Shown here: piece after piece, positions 35,001 to 42,625 of the stretch
Layout: each line of letters opens with the position of its first letter
How positions within the stretch are numbered: position 1 is the first letter of the stretch
Origin: Bacteroidaceae bacterium
Lineage (GTDB): Bacteria > Bacteroidota > Bacteroidia > Bacteroidales > Bacteroidaceae
Reading direction: 5' to 3'
Length of the DNA stretch: 64,000 nucleotides
NCBI GenBank assembly: GCA_024398435.1
Contig: JAKSJD010000003.1
Location: 124,001 to 188,000 of the forward strand
The notes under the pieces: model-generated
What the model saw: the letters and a program-made list of their open reading frames with translations, nothing else
Told to the model about the DNA's origin: nothing
Database searches by the model: none
Program-made: the position numbers and the translations under genes

Positions 35001-35817
35001 AGAAAATGCTAACTTGATTCAGACTTGGGAACAAGGTACAACTTATGCTTATGTACAAAGTGGTGATGAAGTAACTCTCAAGGAATCAGATGAAACCCTT
35101 GGTAAGCTTACAAATATCGAGATTAAAGAAAATATCGAAAATGTAAATGTTACGTATGAAAGAACATTTAAAAACACTGAATGGCAGTCATTGTATGTTC
35201 CTTTCGAAATAAAACTTACTTCCGACCTTCTTGAAAAATATGAATTTGCATACATTAATGACAACCATTTGATAAATACTCTTCCACAAATTGAATACAT
35301 AGAATTGGAAAATGGTCTGTTGAAAGCAAACCATCCATATTTGATTTGTGCTGAATTAGCAGATGCTGAAAAACCTCAAACCATAGAATTTGGAACAGTT
35401 GACTTGTGTAAAACAGAGTCGAAAACAATTGATTGTTCTTCAACTTCTGCAATGTTCAATTTCGTTGGTGTATATGACCAAACAGCTCAGAGTACAATTG
35501 TTGAACAGGATGAAGCTCAGCCTTATGTGATGAGTGGCGGTAAGTTTATCAAACTTAAAGAAGATGCAAATGTTGCTCCATATCGATTCTATATGACGAT
35601 TATTGCTCGTCAAGGTTGTGAACAGTTTATTACACTTGCAGATGAAATTAAGCTTGTAAACGCATTCGGTGATGACTTCGACGAAGCAGATGCAATCAAT
35701 GAAATCAAGTCAGAAACTGTTCGCGAAGGTGCATACGACCTCATGGGCCGCAAGGTGACAAGTCTCGTAAAGGGTAATGTTTACATCATCAATGGTAAGA
35801 AAACTCTCTTCAAGTAA
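32074..35817 (+). CDS. Large surface protein with BACON, InlB-like and beta-helix regions
   Basis: A 1,247-residue exported protein. Order: signal peptide (1-21, SAWG), an N-terminal beta domain (to about 145), two BACON-type Ig-like domains (about 150-242 and 245-335, each ending TI.Q(A/V)..), an InlB-type repeat (about 345-415, PNEGYKFRNWQYN), a middle beta domain, a right-handed beta-helix of GG.F.G turns (about 700-880, INGGSFSGEYAIYHPQSGDL), and a type IX-like end (AYDLMGRKVTSLVKGNVYI). BACON domains bind glycans or mucin. The start at 32074 is preferred over 32050 because it opens a clean signal peptide. Codon use becomes more biased toward the 3' half. Confidence 0.85.
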   Translation: MKKLLSLLVLCCLCIGSAWGASGETHGVTNVAFSQLLNGGVSISDVKITNPGYAISKVVLNCNYNKTAGGVTISVTVGGKSFGSSVTFNEKATKDISFTDAPASGNIVISFKNNCTASTGCGTFYLNSVTLTEGDASPKINVGENATITPSASAQDVKFYYTIENAQDDDAQVTATVDCDWIENLTLGTEEGNKKYVQFHVTENTSVNDRSATITLLYEEGTTTTQEVTIKQAGVVPVITLDADAFTPTAMDGECGTGVSVAPTVAGYELVANANVDWIKNIAIANDQITFAVDPNSGEARQGTITLTYQPSNPGGVNPLTFTKVITVNQASAGYTVTIETPENGTLEVKNGDAVVESGTMIEAGTTLTITATPNEGYKFRNWQYNAGDRWNTKTSGLTYEVKSNVSFRANFDALAEYAVNFYSVGTPINETAYPVFEGQTVESVKPDFDVPAGWTLSGWTIEGTFGNGSAAPDMYDITATLPALEEGASNEINLYAVYTQNITGVGESAWKLVTDESTLKAGDKVIIAADGNNEFAMSTVQNDNNRGTAPITKTGNTCTIESTAQQFILEEGMKENTFSFNTGSGYIYAASSNSNYLKTQTSKSDNSSWEITISNGVTSIVAQGTNTHNVLKYNSNSSCFSCYTGGQQPVCLYRYEVGSMPIYAVAELPTAFNMTTQDVYTTLAAAVEAVEGTATIKMIANEETAAAIEIPAGKNITLDLNDKTISASAAFNTGVIRVHNGATLTIDDFSASKTGAIDGNGKAYAAVAVTANNDDATVPATLVVNNGMFEGMYYGIVGNGLRHNTDITINGGSFSGEYAIYHPQSGDLTITGGEFTGNSSAIEMRAGNLVIEGGTFTATATFAEQGSGNGTTIEGAAIAVSQHSTNKDLSVAISGGTFTGAKAIYEKDYQDANVDNISMSIEGGQFNGDVYSQNCDNFISAGTYSVRPTAEYVAEGKVAIPNEDGTYLWTVVDGEENANLIQTWEQGTTYAYVQSGDEVTLKESDETLGKLTNIEIKENIENVNVTYERTFKNTEWQSLYVPFEIKLTSDLLEKYEFAYINDNHLINTLPQIEYIELENGLLKANHPYLICAELADAEKPQTIEFGTVDLCKTESKTIDCSSTSAMFNFVGVYDQTAQSTIVEQDEAQPYVMSGGKFIKLKEDANVAPYRFYMTIIARQGCEQFITLADEIKLVNAFGDDFDEADAINEIKSETVREGAYDLMGRKVTSLVKGNVYIINGKKTLFK

Positions 35818-35884
35818 TAGCCCCCTTCTTATTCCCCCAAAGGGGAACGATTAAATGTTGAATTATTAATAAAATTGAAAAGAT

Positions 35885-36043
35885 ATGAAGAAGACATATA
35901 AGAAGCCAGTGATGAAGAGTCACAAAGTGAATTATAATTATGATTTGATGGGATTTATTCCTGTTTCAGACAGTGAAGGAGAAGGTGACGTGAAACAACG
36001 TAACAACAACGACTTCGAAGACAATGCATGGGAAGAGTATTAG
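35885..36043 (+). CDS. 52-residue small protein
   Basis: ATG at 35885 to TAG at 36041-36043. The product starts MKKTYKKPVMKSHKVNYNYD, continues with LMGFIPVSDSEGEGDVKQRN and ends DFEDNAWEEY: basic at the front, acidic at the end. Small proteins opening MKKTY.KP and ending in acidic, Trp-containing tails are frequent in Prevotella and relatives next to surface genes; none has a known role. It lies 67 nt after the surface protein and before a strong terminator, so it is probably in the same transcript. Confidence 0.7.
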   Translation: MKKTYKKPVMKSHKVNYNYDLMGFIPVSDSEGEGDVKQRNNNDFEDNAWEEY

Positions 36044-36627
36044 TCCCTGTGGTAAAAATGATCTCCGGCCCTATTAGGGCGTGAAAATAGAATAGCCCAC
36101 TCTTATTTTCATTCGTGTGGGCTGTTAGATAGTCTTTGGTTCGTGGTGAATAAAAGCTACCTAGTTTAGTTAATTATTACGGTTCCCTTGCTTCGGCAGG
36201 GGAGCTTTTTTTTTCTCCGCCAATTATCTCAAATTATTCATTAATCAAAGACAAATTATTTTAGAACAAAAACATAAAAAACCTTTGTAATGTGTGCTGC
36301 CCTTTGGGCATAGATGCGTCGGCATCTCCTTCTCCATCGTGAGCAAGCTCCCATGAAGAAGCCACTGCCACCACCTCTGCAATCCATGATTGCTTCGCAC
36401 ACATTCCAAACGATAAACAAAAAAAACAACGCTAACCGTTAACACTGATATCTTCTAACTGATATCTAATATCTGATATCTTCAAAGTTCCAAGTCTTTA
36501 TTATAAAATAAAAATGCTTCGCAACCGTATTTATTCGGCAGCAAAACTGCCGAACACGGAACCGTTAACTGCTAACCGTTAACTGCTAACCGTTAACTGA
36601 TAACCGCTAACCATTAACCGCTAACCG
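36044..36627. other. Gene-free stretch with hairpins and short tandem repeats
   Basis: Holds a hairpin without U-run (agcccac at 36094-36100 with gtgggct at 36117-36123), the terminator at 36184-36214, a ctgatatct cluster (36446-36482), an 8-bp hairpin ttcggcag-caaaa-ctgccgaa (36534-36554), and a ctaaccgtta array that reaches the next gene's stop codon. Confidence 0.7.
36184..36214 (+). terminator. Terminator of the surface-protein operon
   Basis: An 8-bp stem (tcccttgc with gcagggga) capped by a ttcg tetraloop and followed by gc and nine T residues. Confidence 0.9.
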
Positions 36628-36638
36628 TTAACCGTTAT
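36559..36638. repeat. Tandem (ctaaccgttaactg) array running into a stop codon
   Basis: About six degenerate 7- or 14-nt units of ctaaccgttaactg. The array overlaps the stop codon (36628-36630) and last three codons of the TIGR02757 gene on the minus strand. Confidence 0.8.
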
Positions 36639-37341
36639 CTGCCATTCGCATGAGGGCAATGTCGTATTTGAGGGGATCGTCGGCATCCCACGAACGGAAG
36701 ATGTCGGTCAGTTCCTCGCATGCTTTCCAGGTAGGGCGTTTGTTGGTGAGGATATGACGGGTGAGAGCGCAGACATGAACATCCATCACTGCATAGAGGT
36801 CGCGTTGGTCGCGACGTTTCCAGATGTTGAGGTCGGGGAGATTCTCACGTGTCATCCATCTTACGAACATACATACTCGCTTGCATGCCGACTTGTCCAT
36901 CGTTCCGATCTTTGCGGGAGCCAACCATTCGCAAATCTCTGCAATGGTTTCCTTCGTGGTCAGACCTTCGAGGCGTGATTCCATCGTAGGGTAGCCATTG
37001 AGTTGTTGCTGAAGGTTTCGGCATACGGCCTTGAATGTAGGTACATTGAGGGTGCGATAGACGCATTCGTTTTTTGCGTCTTTGTACGATTCCTCAAACT
37101 TTCCGTTCATCACGAAATCGGCTGGATGCCATTTCATTTCATCGCGAAGCATGTGGATGGCTGTTGGAACGATTACCTTTCGTGAACCCCAACTAATCAT
37201 TGCGACGAGAAGTGCTCCGATTTCGATGTCGAGTTGAAGGTCGGTATGGTCCATCAACTGATAGACGGCTCCACAGGGGTCGACTTGCTTGAAGCGTTCG
37301 AAATTGAATTCTGTGTATAGTTGGTCGAGACGCTCTTTCAT
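36628..37341 (-). CDS. TIGR02757 (DUF2400) family protein
   Basis: A conserved, mostly Bacteroidota protein of unknown function, 237 residues, helical, with MISWGSRKVIVPTAIHML and the Arg/Trp-rich KRVCMFVRWMTREN segment that recalls helix-hairpin-helix DNA glycosylase folds. The start at 37341 gives an ATGA overlap with the nadE stop and is preferred to 37359. The end DIALMRMADNG differs from the family's usual FALFGxG end; its final codons and stop are made by the repeat array. Confidence 0.88.
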   Translation of the reverse strand: MKERLDQLYTEFNFERFKQVDPCGAVYQLMDHTDLQLDIEIGALLVAMISWGSRKVIVPTAIHMLRDEMKWHPADFVMNGKFEESYKDAKNECVYRTLNVPTFKAVCRNLQQQLNGYPTMESRLEGLTTKETIAEICEWLAPAKIGTMDKSACKRVCMFVRWMTRENLPDLNIWKRRDQRDLYAVMDVHVCALTRHILTNKRPTWKACEELTDIFRSWDADDPLKYDIALMRMADNG

Positions 37342-39260
37342 TCCAAATCCTTTAACCATTCACTGTAGCTTGCATCGCTTGGCATCATCCAATCGTTCAA
37401 TCCCACCGAACCAACCTTTGGTCCGCTTGGCATGCAGGAGCGCTTGAACTGCTGAGTGAAGAACCGACGGCAGAAGTTCTTGAGCCATTTCATGATTGTC
37501 TCGTCGTCGTAGGTTCCACGGAATGCCTGACGGGCAAGGAAGTAAATCTTCGACGGACGATAGGAGTTGCGGATGAAATGGAAGAGGAAGAAATCGTGGA
37601 GCTCGTAAGGTCCGACAAGGTCTTCCGTCTTTTGCTTTATGTTTCCGTTCTCATCGGCTGGAATAAGTTCTGGACTTATCGGAGTGGCGAGTATATCGAG
37701 GAGAGTAGCCTTTGACGTTTCATCTACATTGCCACTGGCCACCCATCCCACAATGTGGCGCATGAGAGTCTTTGGAATAGATGCGTTCACACCATAGTTG
37801 GACATATGGTCGCCATTGTATGTGGCCCATCCGAGAGCAAGTTCGGAGAGGTCGCCAGTGCCGACTACAAGTCCGTTCATTTGGTTGGCAATGTCCATAA
37901 GAATCTGAGTGCGCTCGCGTGCCTGACTGTTTTCATATACAACATCGTGGACATTCACATCGTGGTCGATATCCTTGAAATGCTGAATGCAGGCATCCTT
38001 GATTGATATTTCCTTGATTGTAGTGCCGAGCGACTGCATGAGGGCAATGGCGTTGTTGTAGGTGCGGTCGGTGGTTCCGAATCCAGGCATCGTGACCGAG
38101 ATGATGTTCTTGCGCTCCATCTGGAGTTTGTCCATCGTCTTGGCACAAACGAGAAGTGCAAGAGTGGAATCGAGTCCTCCCGAAATGCCAACAACGAGGC
38201 ACTTTGAGCAAGTGTGAGTCATTCGCTTTGCGAGAGCATTTATCTGGATGTTGAATATTTCCTCGCATCGTTCGTCCTTTTGTTCTTCCTTCGGAATGAA
38301 TGGAGTAGGGTCGATGGAGCGAGTGAGGAAATCATCTCCTGATTGGCTTGATGGGGCAACATCTATATTGAAGATTACGGAATCGTCGAGGTTGTAGAGC
38401 TGAACGGAATCTACGAAAGATGTGTTGGCCATACGGGCACTGCGAAGATATTCGACATCGATTTCGGAGATTACGAGTTGGTCCTTCAGGGCAAAGCGTT
38501 CGCCTTCGGCAAGCAATTTCCCGTTTTCGTAGATTACTGTATCTCCTGCATTGACTGCCTTGTCGGTAGATTCGCCGAAACCACAGGAAACGCTCACGTA
38601 GCCACATTGGCATTTAGCTGATTGGGCAGTGATGAGAGCGTTCGTGCGTTCGTATTTTCCGATTACAGCATCGACTGAAGAAGGATTGAAAATGATTTCA
38701 GCACCATTGAGAGCCAATTGACTGCTTGGAGCAATTGTGGCGAAGAGGTCTTCTCCCACTTCGATGCCGAATGTGACGGCCGAAGTGTGGAAAAGGGCAT
38801 TAGTGCTGATTGTTATGTTTTGACCACAGAGGGAGGTCGTGGTGTTCATGAAGTTGAGGCCAGAGGCAAACCAACGTTTCTCGGCAAACTCCTTGTGGGA
38901 AGGAATGAACGACTTTGGAACTGCAGCAATAATCTTGCCGCGATTGATGACAACAGCACAATTGAGCAATACCGATTTCACTCTGACTGGCATTCCTACA
39001 ACAGCAATGATATTGAGTGAACGAGTTACATCGAGCAAGCGGAAAAGGCCGCTCTCACTGCTGTCGAGCAGTTGCTGCTGCTGAAACAAGTCGCCACAAG
39101 AGCAACCAGTGACACTCAGTTCGGGGAAGCAGATGATTTCCACTCCCTTGCCTTCTGCCTGTGCGATGAGGCTTTCTATTTCCTTCGTGTTGAAGTCGCA
39201 GTCGCCAACCTTTACCTGTGGAACGGCTGCAGCTACTTTTACAAAACCGTATTTTGCCAT
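37338..39260 (-). CDS. nadE: NAD+ synthetase, glutamine-dependent form with altered glutaminase site
   Basis: Makes NAD from nicotinate adenine dinucleotide. The 640-residue product has an N-terminal nitrilase-like glutaminase domain (1-290) and a C-terminal synthetase domain with the ATP-binding loop SGGLDS at 360-365. The glutaminase triad should be Glu-Lys-Cys: E47 (FPELS) and K116 (VPKS) are present, but the FGIEICED motif reads FGIEVGED, with G169 (GGA codon at 38756-38754) in place of the catalytic Cys. It would then depend on free ammonia. The start at 39260 (MAKYGFVKVAAAVP) is the family start. Confidence 0.93.
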   Translation of the reverse strand: MAKYGFVKVAAAVPQVKVGDCDFNTKEIESLIAQAEGKGVEIICFPELSVTGCSCGDLFQQQQLLDSSESGLFRLLDVTRSLNIIAVVGMPVRVKSVLLNCAVVINRGKIIAAVPKSFIPSHKEFAEKRWFASGLNFMNTTTSLCGQNITISTNALFHTSAVTFGIEVGEDLFATIAPSSQLALNGAEIIFNPSSVDAVIGKYERTNALITAQSAKCQCGYVSVSCGFGESTDKAVNAGDTVIYENGKLLAEGERFALKDQLVISEIDVEYLRSARMANTSFVDSVQLYNLDDSVIFNIDVAPSSQSGDDFLTRSIDPTPFIPKEEQKDERCEEIFNIQINALAKRMTHTCSKCLVVGISGGLDSTLALLVCAKTMDKLQMERKNIISVTMPGFGTTDRTYNNAIALMQSLGTTIKEISIKDACIQHFKDIDHDVNVHDVVYENSQARERTQILMDIANQMNGLVVGTGDLSELALGWATYNGDHMSNYGVNASIPKTLMRHIVGWVASGNVDETSKATLLDILATPISPELIPADENGNIKQKTEDLVGPYELHDFFLFHFIRNSYRPSKIYFLARQAFRGTYDDETIMKWLKNFCRRFFTQQFKRSCMPSGPKVGSVGLNDWMMPSDASYSEWLKDLE

Positions 39261-39422
39261 CTTGTTCCTATTTATATTATATAATATGTGTGCAAAGATA
39301 TGAATTAATTGAGAATAAACTGCTATCAAACGGCAAATATTTAGCAATCGCCCGTGATATCAATCCTATTTTGCTTTTCTTGCAATGATTGGATAGCAAG
39401 TCAGTTCTATAATTTTCAGACG

Positions 39423-41174
39423 TTATTTGCCGAATGTTTCGTCCATTACCTGAAGACGTTCGTGAATCCAATTCTTGAGGTACTTGATTTCCTCTTCATA
39501 GCTGCTGACAGAATAAGCGGTAAACCACGAATTCATTCCGCCCATACCCATCATAGGCATGCTCATCATAGGCATTTCTCCCATTTGAGGGAATCCGCCC
39601 TCTGGCATCTGAGGAAAACCTCCTTCCGTCATCTGTGGGAATCCGCCTTCGCCCATAGGAGGAAACATCATGAATGGCATTGCACCCATCTGTGGGAATC
39701 CACCCTCTGGCATTTGAGGAAAACCGCCTTCGCCCATCTGTGGGAATCCCATGAATGGCATTCCGAAACCTTGAGGAACCGTTGCCTGGTTGGTCTTTGT
39801 TGAGTCGTTGTTCTCTCCGTTTGCCTGTCCTTGCATTGGGCCGCCCATCATTGGGAATCCCATTCCCCAAGGGAATGTGCCGTTCTGGAACCAATCCTGC
39901 GAATGGTTTTCTTCCTTGTCTTCGTCCTTGCTTCGAAGGAGTTCTGGGTATTTCTCGAAATGACGCTTCTGTGAAGTTGAAAGAAGTTTCGCATAGTCGT
40001 CGATAATCTTGTCGATATGCTTCTCGCTGAGTACTGTCTTTCTCAATTCCTGGTATCTTTCAGCAATATTGTCGCGGAAACTTTGGTCTTGAAGAAGTCG
40101 TTTCCAGAAGGCTGGAGTAGGGGAAGTGTTGCAACCCTCAAAAGCCCAAGCATTCACATCGTCGGCTCCACAGAAATTACAATTGCCGAATGCGAGATTA
40201 TAGTCCCAAACGGTTCCTGCATGAAGTTTTCCACCAGTTCCGTCTTCGTTTTGCTTTGTCTTGTAGAAGTAAGCACTTCGCTTGTAGGCATCGGCATTGA
40301 GAGTGAGTTCGGTGTGGATGAAATAGTCAACGAATGAAGAAACGTTTATGTATTTCCTGTAGCCATTAACCTTATCGTTGAAAGTGGCCGATTGAATGCA
40401 AAGTTCAGTGCTGTCGATGTAGTTGTGGATGTATTCCAACTGCTCAGGAGTGATGTCCTTCTTGGAAGGGTAGAGGCAAGTCCAAATGACCTTAGTGTTG
40501 AAAAGACCAAAACCAATGCCCGGAACCTTTGACTCGAACGTGATGTCCTCATCATCGTATGTGTCGATACGAAGCAAGTAGCCACCCGTAACCTCTCGTC
40601 CGGAATTGTCTTCTGGCTTGAGAGTGGCAATGTCCATACGGTTGACATCGTGCTTGATTTTTTCCGTGAATACGTAAATGCCTTGATATTCGTTGTTGAG
40701 AACCACTTCCACCATTTGGCAATGAGGAGCCCAATAACCCATTTCCTCCCAAAGTTTGAATGCGAGAGGGTCGCGAATCATCGAAACGTCAACGTAAGGT
40801 GCGAGCAAAACCCAATCGTGCTCGGCTGGCATTCCGAGTAGGCTCACATCTTTCTTCTTACCGTTTTCGTCGCGAGTGTCGATGGTGAACTTCTTCTGAT
40901 TGAAACTGAGCGAGCTGTTTCCGCGCAACTTGATGCGAATCTTGCCTTCGTAGTTGGAAAACTTCGGATATTTACCCTTAGGAATTTCCAATCGCATTGA
41001 GGCATCCACCTTCTTCTCTGCGTTAATGTAGTTGTCGCATGAAATGTAGATTACCGGAAGATTCGACTCGAGGCGGAAGTCGCCCTTCGATGCTTGTTTT
41101 GTCTGTGCTTGCGTTGTAATTGCTGCAATGAGCAACAATGTGATAATGGTTACAATCTTTTTTCCTTTATTCAT
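39423..41174 (-). CDS. Exported CotH-family protein kinase-like protein with Met/Gly/Pro-rich tail
   Basis: A 583-residue secreted protein with signal peptide (to about residue 23, TTQAQ). The CotH domain spans about 30-420: RGNSSLSFNQKKFTI, EVTGGYLLRIDTYDD, LNADAYKRSAYFYK and WDYNLAFGNCNF. CotH proteins are secreted atypical kinases. Residues about 440-545 are a low-complexity region made of EGGFPQM, PMMG and MPFM words, which is unusual. A normal helical end follows (SSYEEEIKYLKNWIHERLQ). It overlaps the GTPase gene by ATGA (41171-41174), so the two are coupled. Partner and substrate are unknown. Confidence 0.87.
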   Translation of the reverse strand: MNKGKKIVTIITLLLIAAITTQAQTKQASKGDFRLESNLPVIYISCDNYINAEKKVDASMRLEIPKGKYPKFSNYEGKIRIKLRGNSSLSFNQKKFTIDTRDENGKKKDVSLLGMPAEHDWVLLAPYVDVSMIRDPLAFKLWEEMGYWAPHCQMVEVVLNNEYQGIYVFTEKIKHDVNRMDIATLKPEDNSGREVTGGYLLRIDTYDDEDITFESKVPGIGFGLFNTKVIWTCLYPSKKDITPEQLEYIHNYIDSTELCIQSATFNDKVNGYRKYINVSSFVDYFIHTELTLNADAYKRSAYFYKTKQNEDGTGGKLHAGTVWDYNLAFGNCNFCGADDVNAWAFEGCNTSPTPAFWKRLLQDQSFRDNIAERYQELRKTVLSEKHIDKIIDDYAKLLSTSQKRHFEKYPELLRSKDEDKEENHSQDWFQNGTFPWGMGFPMMGGPMQGQANGENNDSTKTNQATVPQGFGMPFMGFPQMGEGGFPQMPEGGFPQMGAMPFMMFPPMGEGGFPQMTEGGFPQMPEGGFPQMGEMPMMSMPMMGMGGMNSWFTAYSVSSYEEEIKYLKNWIHERLQVMDETFGK

Positions 41175-42328
41175 TTTAGTTTGATTTTCTTCAGTTGCTC
41201 CCTAAAGGCTTCGGAAAGGTTCGTCGGGTTGACGTCGCTACCGGTTCCCTGCACAATCTTGATGGCATTGTAGAATGCATAGCCCATTGCAGAGGTGACG
41301 ACTCCAGCCGTGGCAGCACTGATGGTTCCACCTATTATGACTCCGGCTTCGGGAATTAGTTTAATCAGTCCTCTGACAACTGCCCTTCCGGTCATTGTGG
41401 CTCCAAGTACTCCAGCGGCACTTCCGACGAGTGTCGTGATAAAGGTTTTGTCAGCTTCAATCTTCATGATTTTGCTGATACTTGCAATCATTCCTATTTG
41501 AACCGGTGCGAGCAACACTGCATCGCTGAATGGGATGGGAGTGGCTCCGATGGCTGCAGCACTTGTGGCTGCCACTGTGATGGCTCGGTCAACAGCTTTC
41601 TTCGTTATTTGGTCGTTTACTTTCTGTGCAGCGGCCAAGGCCGCCTTCGCAATGTCGGGAATGATTTCGTAGGTATGGTCGATGAGTTCCTGAAGACCAA
41701 ATGCGGGAATAGTTCCGATTGGCGTTTCGTAAGGAAGCGAAAGAACTCGGATGACGTTCGTAGCTTGATGGCATTCGTTCTTCACGAGATTGTAGAACTC
41801 GAGATTTGTATCTACCGACTTTGTGAGAACCACAACAACCGGAATCTCCTTCGACAATTCGTTGATAAACTCGCTTTCGGCAGTTTCGAGGCGCTTGCCG
41901 TCGTTACTGATGCAGAACCAAGCCAAATGAATTTGGTCGGATGGATTGCCCGTGCCCTTCCTTCGGTCGATTTCGCGTTTCAGTTCCTGGATGACCGACT
42001 TGTAGTTGCCAAGCTCGAAACCTTTCGTGTCGAAAATGTGGACGGGTTCGCCTTCCTTCGAATATTCCTTCATATTCTGGGTGATAGGTTTGCCCACACC
42101 GGTTTCAGCAAGATTGCCGTTGAACACTGCATTCACGAGAGTACTCTTGCCGACTCCTGTCTTTCCAGCTACAATGATGTTTGCGTGGCCGATCTTGTCC
42201 ATTGCATCGTCCACGATTTGCTTTATGTTGAGTGTCTTGGCATTCTTTGCTGCCTCAGTCAGATTCTCCACAGATTGCTGCTTCGTCACCTCCTTCACAC
42301 TCTTTATAATGTCAAAGATTTTACCCAT
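41171..42328 (-). CDS. GTPase with C-terminal DUF697-like membrane region
   Basis: An Era-like GTPase, 385 residues. G1 GKTGVGKS at 55-62, a threonine-containing switch in GKPITQNMKEY, G3 DTKG at 100-103 and G4 TKSVD at 169-173 are all present. The C-terminal 150 residues are Ala/Gly-rich and hydrophobic (AAAIGATPIPFSDAVLLAPVQ), as in DUF697/YcjF-type proteins, and likely associate with membrane. The N-terminus is a short helical stretch. Coupled to the CotH gene downstream. Role unknown. Confidence 0.87.
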   Translation of the reverse strand: MGKIFDIIKSVKEVTKQQSVENLTEAAKNAKTLNIKQIVDDAMDKIGHANIIVAGKTGVGKSTLVNAVFNGNLAETGVGKPITQNMKEYSKEGEPVHIFDTKGFELGNYKSVIQELKREIDRRKGTGNPSDQIHLAWFCISNDGKRLETAESEFINELSKEIPVVVVLTKSVDTNLEFYNLVKNECHQATNVIRVLSLPYETPIGTIPAFGLQELIDHTYEIIPDIAKAALAAAQKVNDQITKKAVDRAITVAATSAAAIGATPIPFSDAVLLAPVQIGMIASISKIMKIEADKTFITTLVGSAAGVLGATMTGRAVVRGLIKLIPEAGVIIGGTISAATAGVVTSAMGYAFYNAIKIVQGTGSDVNPTNLSEAFREQLKKIKLK

Positions 42329-42573
42329 AAGCTAATTCTTTTTTGATTAAGTATTCTTTTGCAAAGATACAAAATAATTCCAAAAGGATTAATCTTATTT
42401 CAAAATAATTAACACTTACACGCGGAAAAAGCACCAAAAGCCACACATTATATTAATTATACGCATGCGAGGAAATCAATCGAAAAGCAAACTCGATTCT
42501 GGCCCCCAAACGATTCAATTCAAACTCAAAAACAAAAACTTATAAACTAAATGAAAAAGAATGCGGAGAAAAT

Positions 42574-42604
42574 TTTGCTATCAGCAGAAAAAGTAGTATC
42601 TTCG
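42574..42604 (+). promoter_or_regulatory. dnaX promoter
   Basis: TTTG (42574-42577), 19 nt, TATCTTCG (42597-42604); the ATG is at 42626. The rest of the 297-nt divergent gap (42329-42573) holds a CAAAGATA box at 42362-42369 that fits a minus-strand promoter for the GTPase gene and otherwise nothing notable. Confidence 0.7.
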
Positions 42605-42625
42605 CACGGAAATTAAAGTGTACGT

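Noticed and set aside
39540-39800. Second gene on the plus strand opposite the CotH tail
   Set aside because: Open frames there are shadows of the EGGFPQM repeat; no start context or family features.
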